Origin: an uncultured Actinotalea sp.
GTDB lineage: Bacteria > Actinomycetota > Actinomycetes > Actinomycetales > Cellulomonadaceae
Length of the DNA stretch: 8,368 nt
Reading direction: 5' to 3'
NCBI RefSeq assembly: GCF_946885855.1
Contig: NZ_CAMPHH010000148.1
Location: forward strand, 1 to 8,368
Part shown: positions 6,299 to 8,368 of the stretch, piece by piece
How the letters are laid out: each line of letters begins with the position of its first letter
Numbering within the stretch: position 1 is the first letter of the stretch
Notes under the pieces: model-generated
What the model was told of the DNA's origin: nothing
Databases searched by the model: none
The model's input: only the letters and a program-made list of their open reading frames with translations
Translations under genes and position numbers: made by a program

Positions 6299-7636
6299 AT
6301 GGACAAGCAGCAGGAGTTCGTCCTCCGCACCGTCGAGGAGCGGGACATCCGGTTCATCCGGCTCTGGTTCACCGACGTGCTGGGGTCGCTGAAGTCCCTC
6401 GCCGTCGCGCCGGCCGAGCTGGAGTCCGCGTTCGCCGAGGGCATCGGCTTCGACGGCAGCTCCATCGAGGGGCTCACGCGCGTCTACGAGGCCGACATGC
6501 TCGCCAAGCCGGACCCGTCGACCTTCCAGGTCCTGCCCTGGCGTGGCGAGCGCCACGGCACCGCGCGCATGTTCTGCGACATCCACACGCCCGACGGCGA
6601 GCCGTCCCTGGCGGACTCCCGCTACGTCCTCAAGCGGGCGCTGGCGAAGGCCAGCGACCAGGGCTTCACCTTCTACACGCACCCCGAGGTCGAGTTCTAC
6701 CTCTTCGAGAACCCGGCGGACCCGGACAAGCCCCTGGTCCCGGTCGACCAGGGCGGCTACTTCGACCACGTGCCGCGGGGCACCGCGCACGACTTCCGCC
6801 GCGCGGCGATCACGATCCTGGAGTCCATGGGGATCTCGGTGGAGTTCTCCCACCACGAGGCCGGGCCGGGGCAGAACGAGATCGACCTGCGCTACGCGGA
6901 CGCCCTGACGACCGCGGACAACATCATGACGTTCCGCACGGTCATCAAGGAGGTCGCGCTGGAGCAGAACCTCTACGCGACCTTCATGCCCAAGCCCCTG
7001 GCGGACCACCCCGGGTCCGGGATGCACACGCACGTGTCGCTCTTCGAGGGCGACCGCAACGCCTTCCACGAGCCCGGCGCGCCGCTGGGCCTGTCGACGG
7101 TCGGTCGCCGGTTCATCGCCGGTCTGCTGCACCACGCCGCGGAGATCACGGCGGTGACCAACCAGTACGTGAACTCCTACAAGCGGGTCTGGGGCGGGGC
7201 CGAGGCGCCGAGCTACATCTGCTGGGGGCACAACAACCGGTCCGCCCTCGTCCGCGTCCCGATGTACAAGCCGGGCAAGGGCAACTCGACGCGCGTGGAG
7301 TACCGCGGCGTCGACTCCGCGACCAACCCGTACCTCGCCTACGCGCTCCTGCTGGCCGCGGGCCTCAAGGGCATCGAGGAGGGCTACGAGCTGCCCGAGG
7401 GCGCCGAGGACGACGTCTGGGAGCTTACGGACTCCGAGCGCCGCGCCCTGGGCATCCAGCCGCTGCCGGAGTCCCTCAGCCGTGCCGTGGCGGTGATGGA
7501 GAAGTCCGAGCTCGTGGCCGAGACCCTCGGCGAGCACGTCTTCGACTTCGTGCTGCGCAACAAGCGGGAGGACTGGGCGGCCTACCGCGCCCAGGTCACC
7601 CCGTACGAGCTCCGGCGGTACCTCCCGGTGCTGTGA
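6299..7636 (+). CDS. glnA2: Glutamine synthetase, GlnA2 type (GSI)
   Basis: Protein of 445 residues that makes glutamine from glutamate, ammonia and ATP as a cytoplasmic dodecamer. It follows mycobacterial GlnA2 almost throughout: MDKQQEFVLRTVEERDIRF at the start, GFDGSSIEG with D52, HPEVEFYLF with metal ligands E130 and E132, NEIDLRYADAL, KPLADHPGSGMHTH with H243, and SYKRVWGGAEAPSY. It ends in LRNKREDWAAYRAQVTPYEL. Around W374 (DDVWELTDSERR), W stands where adenylylated GlnA1 enzymes have the modified tyrosine (the LYDLPPEE-like motif), so this enzyme is probably not controlled by adenylylation. GlnA2 enzymes are generally secondary synthetases in actinobacteria, GlnA1 being the main one. 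The stop overlaps the glnE GTG by four nt. The ATG at 6299 was chosen by family N-terminus; the frame is open to 6230. Confidence 0.94.
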   Translation: MDKQQEFVLRTVEERDIRFIRLWFTDVLGSLKSLAVAPAELESAFAEGIGFDGSSIEGLTRVYEADMLAKPDPSTFQVLPWRGERHGTARMFCDIHTPDGEPSLADSRYVLKRALAKASDQGFTFYTHPEVEFYLFENPADPDKPLVPVDQGGYFDHVPRGTAHDFRRAAITILESMGISVEFSHHEAGPGQNEIDLRYADALTTADNIMTFRTVIKEVALEQNLYATFMPKPLADHPGSGMHTHVSLFEGDRNAFHEPGAPLGLSTVGRRFIAGLLHHAAEITAVTNQYVNSYKRVWGGAEAPSYICWGHNNRSALVRVPMYKPGKGNSTRVEYRGVDSATNPYLAYALLLAAGLKGIEEGYELPEGAEDDVWELTDSERRALGIQPLPESLSRAVAVMEKSELVAETLGEHVFDFVLRNKREDWAAYRAQVTPYELRRYLPVL

Positions 7637-8368
7637 CCCGGGTCAGCACGTTCGCGCGCCTTGTCCGCGTCGGCTTCGCTGAGCCGGGCCGGGCGGCGAC
7701 GCTCCTGGCCGAGCCGGACCTGCTCACGCTGCTCGGGGCGAGCAACCCGGCCGCCGCGCCGGTCGACGCGCTCCTGGAGGGGCTCGCGCGGGTGGCGTCC
7801 CCGGACGAGGCGCTGCTCGCGCTGACCCGGCTCGCGACCGCGGCCCGCGGCACGGAGCGCGAGGGCCTCGTGCGGGAGGGGCTCACCGGTCGCGGGCCTG
7901 TCCGGGACCGGCTCCTCGCCGTCGTGGGTGGTTCGACAGCGCTCGGGGACCACCTCGCGCGCCACCCCGAGGACGTCGCTGCGCTCGCCGACGACGACCC
8001 GCTCGGCACCCCGGAGGACGCCGTCCGGGCCGAGCTGCTGGACGCCGTCGGCGCCCGGGACGACGACGGCGCACCGGTCGCCACGCTGACCGGCTCCGCG
8101 GGCGTCGACGCGATGCGCCGGGCCTACCGGCGCCGGCTCATGATGATCGCCGGCGCGGACCTCGTCGGCACCGAGCCGCTCTCGCTGCTGCCCGGGGTCG
8201 CCGCGGCGCTGGCGGACCTGGCGGCGGCCGCGCTCGAGGCCGCCCTCGCCCTGGCCCGTGCCGAGCACGCCGACCACGGCGCCGCGCGCCTGGCCGTCAT
8301 CGGCATGGGGAAGACGGGTGGGCGGGAGCTCAACTACGTCTCCGACGTCGACGTCATCTACGTCGTCG
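7633..8368 (+). CDS. glnE: Bifunctional glutamine synthetase adenylyltransferase/deadenylyltransferase, N-terminal part
   Basis: The first 245 codons of a protein that is normally about 1000 residues; it runs off the right edge with no stop. GlnE adds AMP to, and removes it from, a tyrosine of glutamine synthetase according to nitrogen status. The N-terminal half carries the deadenylylase nucleotidyltransferase domain. Its motif GMGKTGGRELNYVSDVDVIY is seen at residues 224-243, with metal-binding D238 and D240. Before it lie helical stretches including LGDHLARHPEDVAAL and a MRRAYRRRLMMIAGADL segment, which are typical of GlnE. The GTG at 7633 shares GTGA with the glnA2 stop; no ribosome site is seen, so translation is probably coupled to glnA2. 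The glnA2-glnE order is as in mycobacteria. The second transferase domain is outside the window. Confidence 0.93.
   Translation, partial: MTRVSTFARLVRVGFAEPGRAATLLAEPDLLTLLGASNPAAAPVDALLEGLARVASPDEALLALTRLATAARGTEREGLVREGLTGRGPVRDRLLAVVGGSTALGDHLARHPEDVAALADDDPLGTPEDAVRAELLDAVGARDDDGAPVATLTGSAGVDAMRRAYRRRLMMIAGADLVGTEPLSLLPGVAAALADLAAAALEAALALARAEHADHGAARLAVIGMGKTGGRELNYVSDVDVIYVV

Noticed and set aside
6149..7537. A 462-codon minus-strand frame opposite glnA2
   Set aside because: Antisense shadow of a fully recognisable glutamine synthetase, with no domain or start signal of its own.
1..8368. New defence system, prophage, insertion sequence, CRISPR array or tRNA
   Set aside because: I looked for transposase, integrase, phage, nuclease or helicase motifs, terminal repeats, regularly spaced repeats and tRNA-like sequences on both strands and saw none; all genes except the small protein and the left-edge frame belong to known families.

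Overview
The window comes from a very GC-rich (about 70-75% over most of its length) actinobacterial chromosome. The protein set (PpgK, the long-N-terminus MapB-type methionine aminopeptidase, GlnA2 next to GlnE) and the GTG starts point to Actinomycetota. The order Micrococcales, perhaps a Cellulomonas-like genus, is my best guess from protein resemblance, not from a search.

Layout. (1) Positions 1-286: a minus-strand open frame that runs off the left edge. It starts as a two-helix membrane segment resembling an internal part of a SulP transporter. It then becomes, in the same frame, an unmistakable internal piece of the ABC ATPase SufC that is not of the actinobacterial type and has lower GC (about 61% over the first 120 nt by hand count). 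This looks like a junction or chimera. (2) 287-489: intergenic, followed by a stand-alone STAS-domain protein (+, 490-834). (3) Minus-strand operon map -> ppgK -> metallo-beta-lactamase-fold hydrolase (3403 down to 883), with 4-nt and 1-nt start/stop overlaps. (4) A 68-codon conserved-looking small protein (+, 3468-3674), head to head with map. (5) Minus-strand operon nadE -> panB (6161 down to 3691) with a 4-nt overlap. (6) Divergent glnA2 -> glnE (+, 6299 to the right edge) with a 4-nt GTGA overlap; glnE is cut off at the right edge.

The genes are mostly housekeeping: protein N-terminal maturation (map), polyphosphate/ATP-dependent glucose phosphorylation (ppgK), pantothenate/CoA synthesis (panB), NAD synthesis from glutamine (nadE), glutamine synthesis (glnA2) and control of glutamine synthetase by adenylylation (glnE). 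NadE consumes glutamine and is transcribed divergently from a glutamine synthetase gene, so the two share a 137-nt control region. That region holds three 11-bp direct repeats.

I do not see a new defence system, mobile element, CRISPR array or RNA gene. The points most worth a second look are the SulP/SufC junction at the left end, a shared 16-nt TAGnnTGnCAGCCATG motif that suggests leaderless transcription of map and nadE, a six-residue insertion in the methionine-pocket loop of map, the 11-bp repeats before glnA2, and the absence of an adenylylation tyrosine in the GlnA2 that is coupled to glnE.
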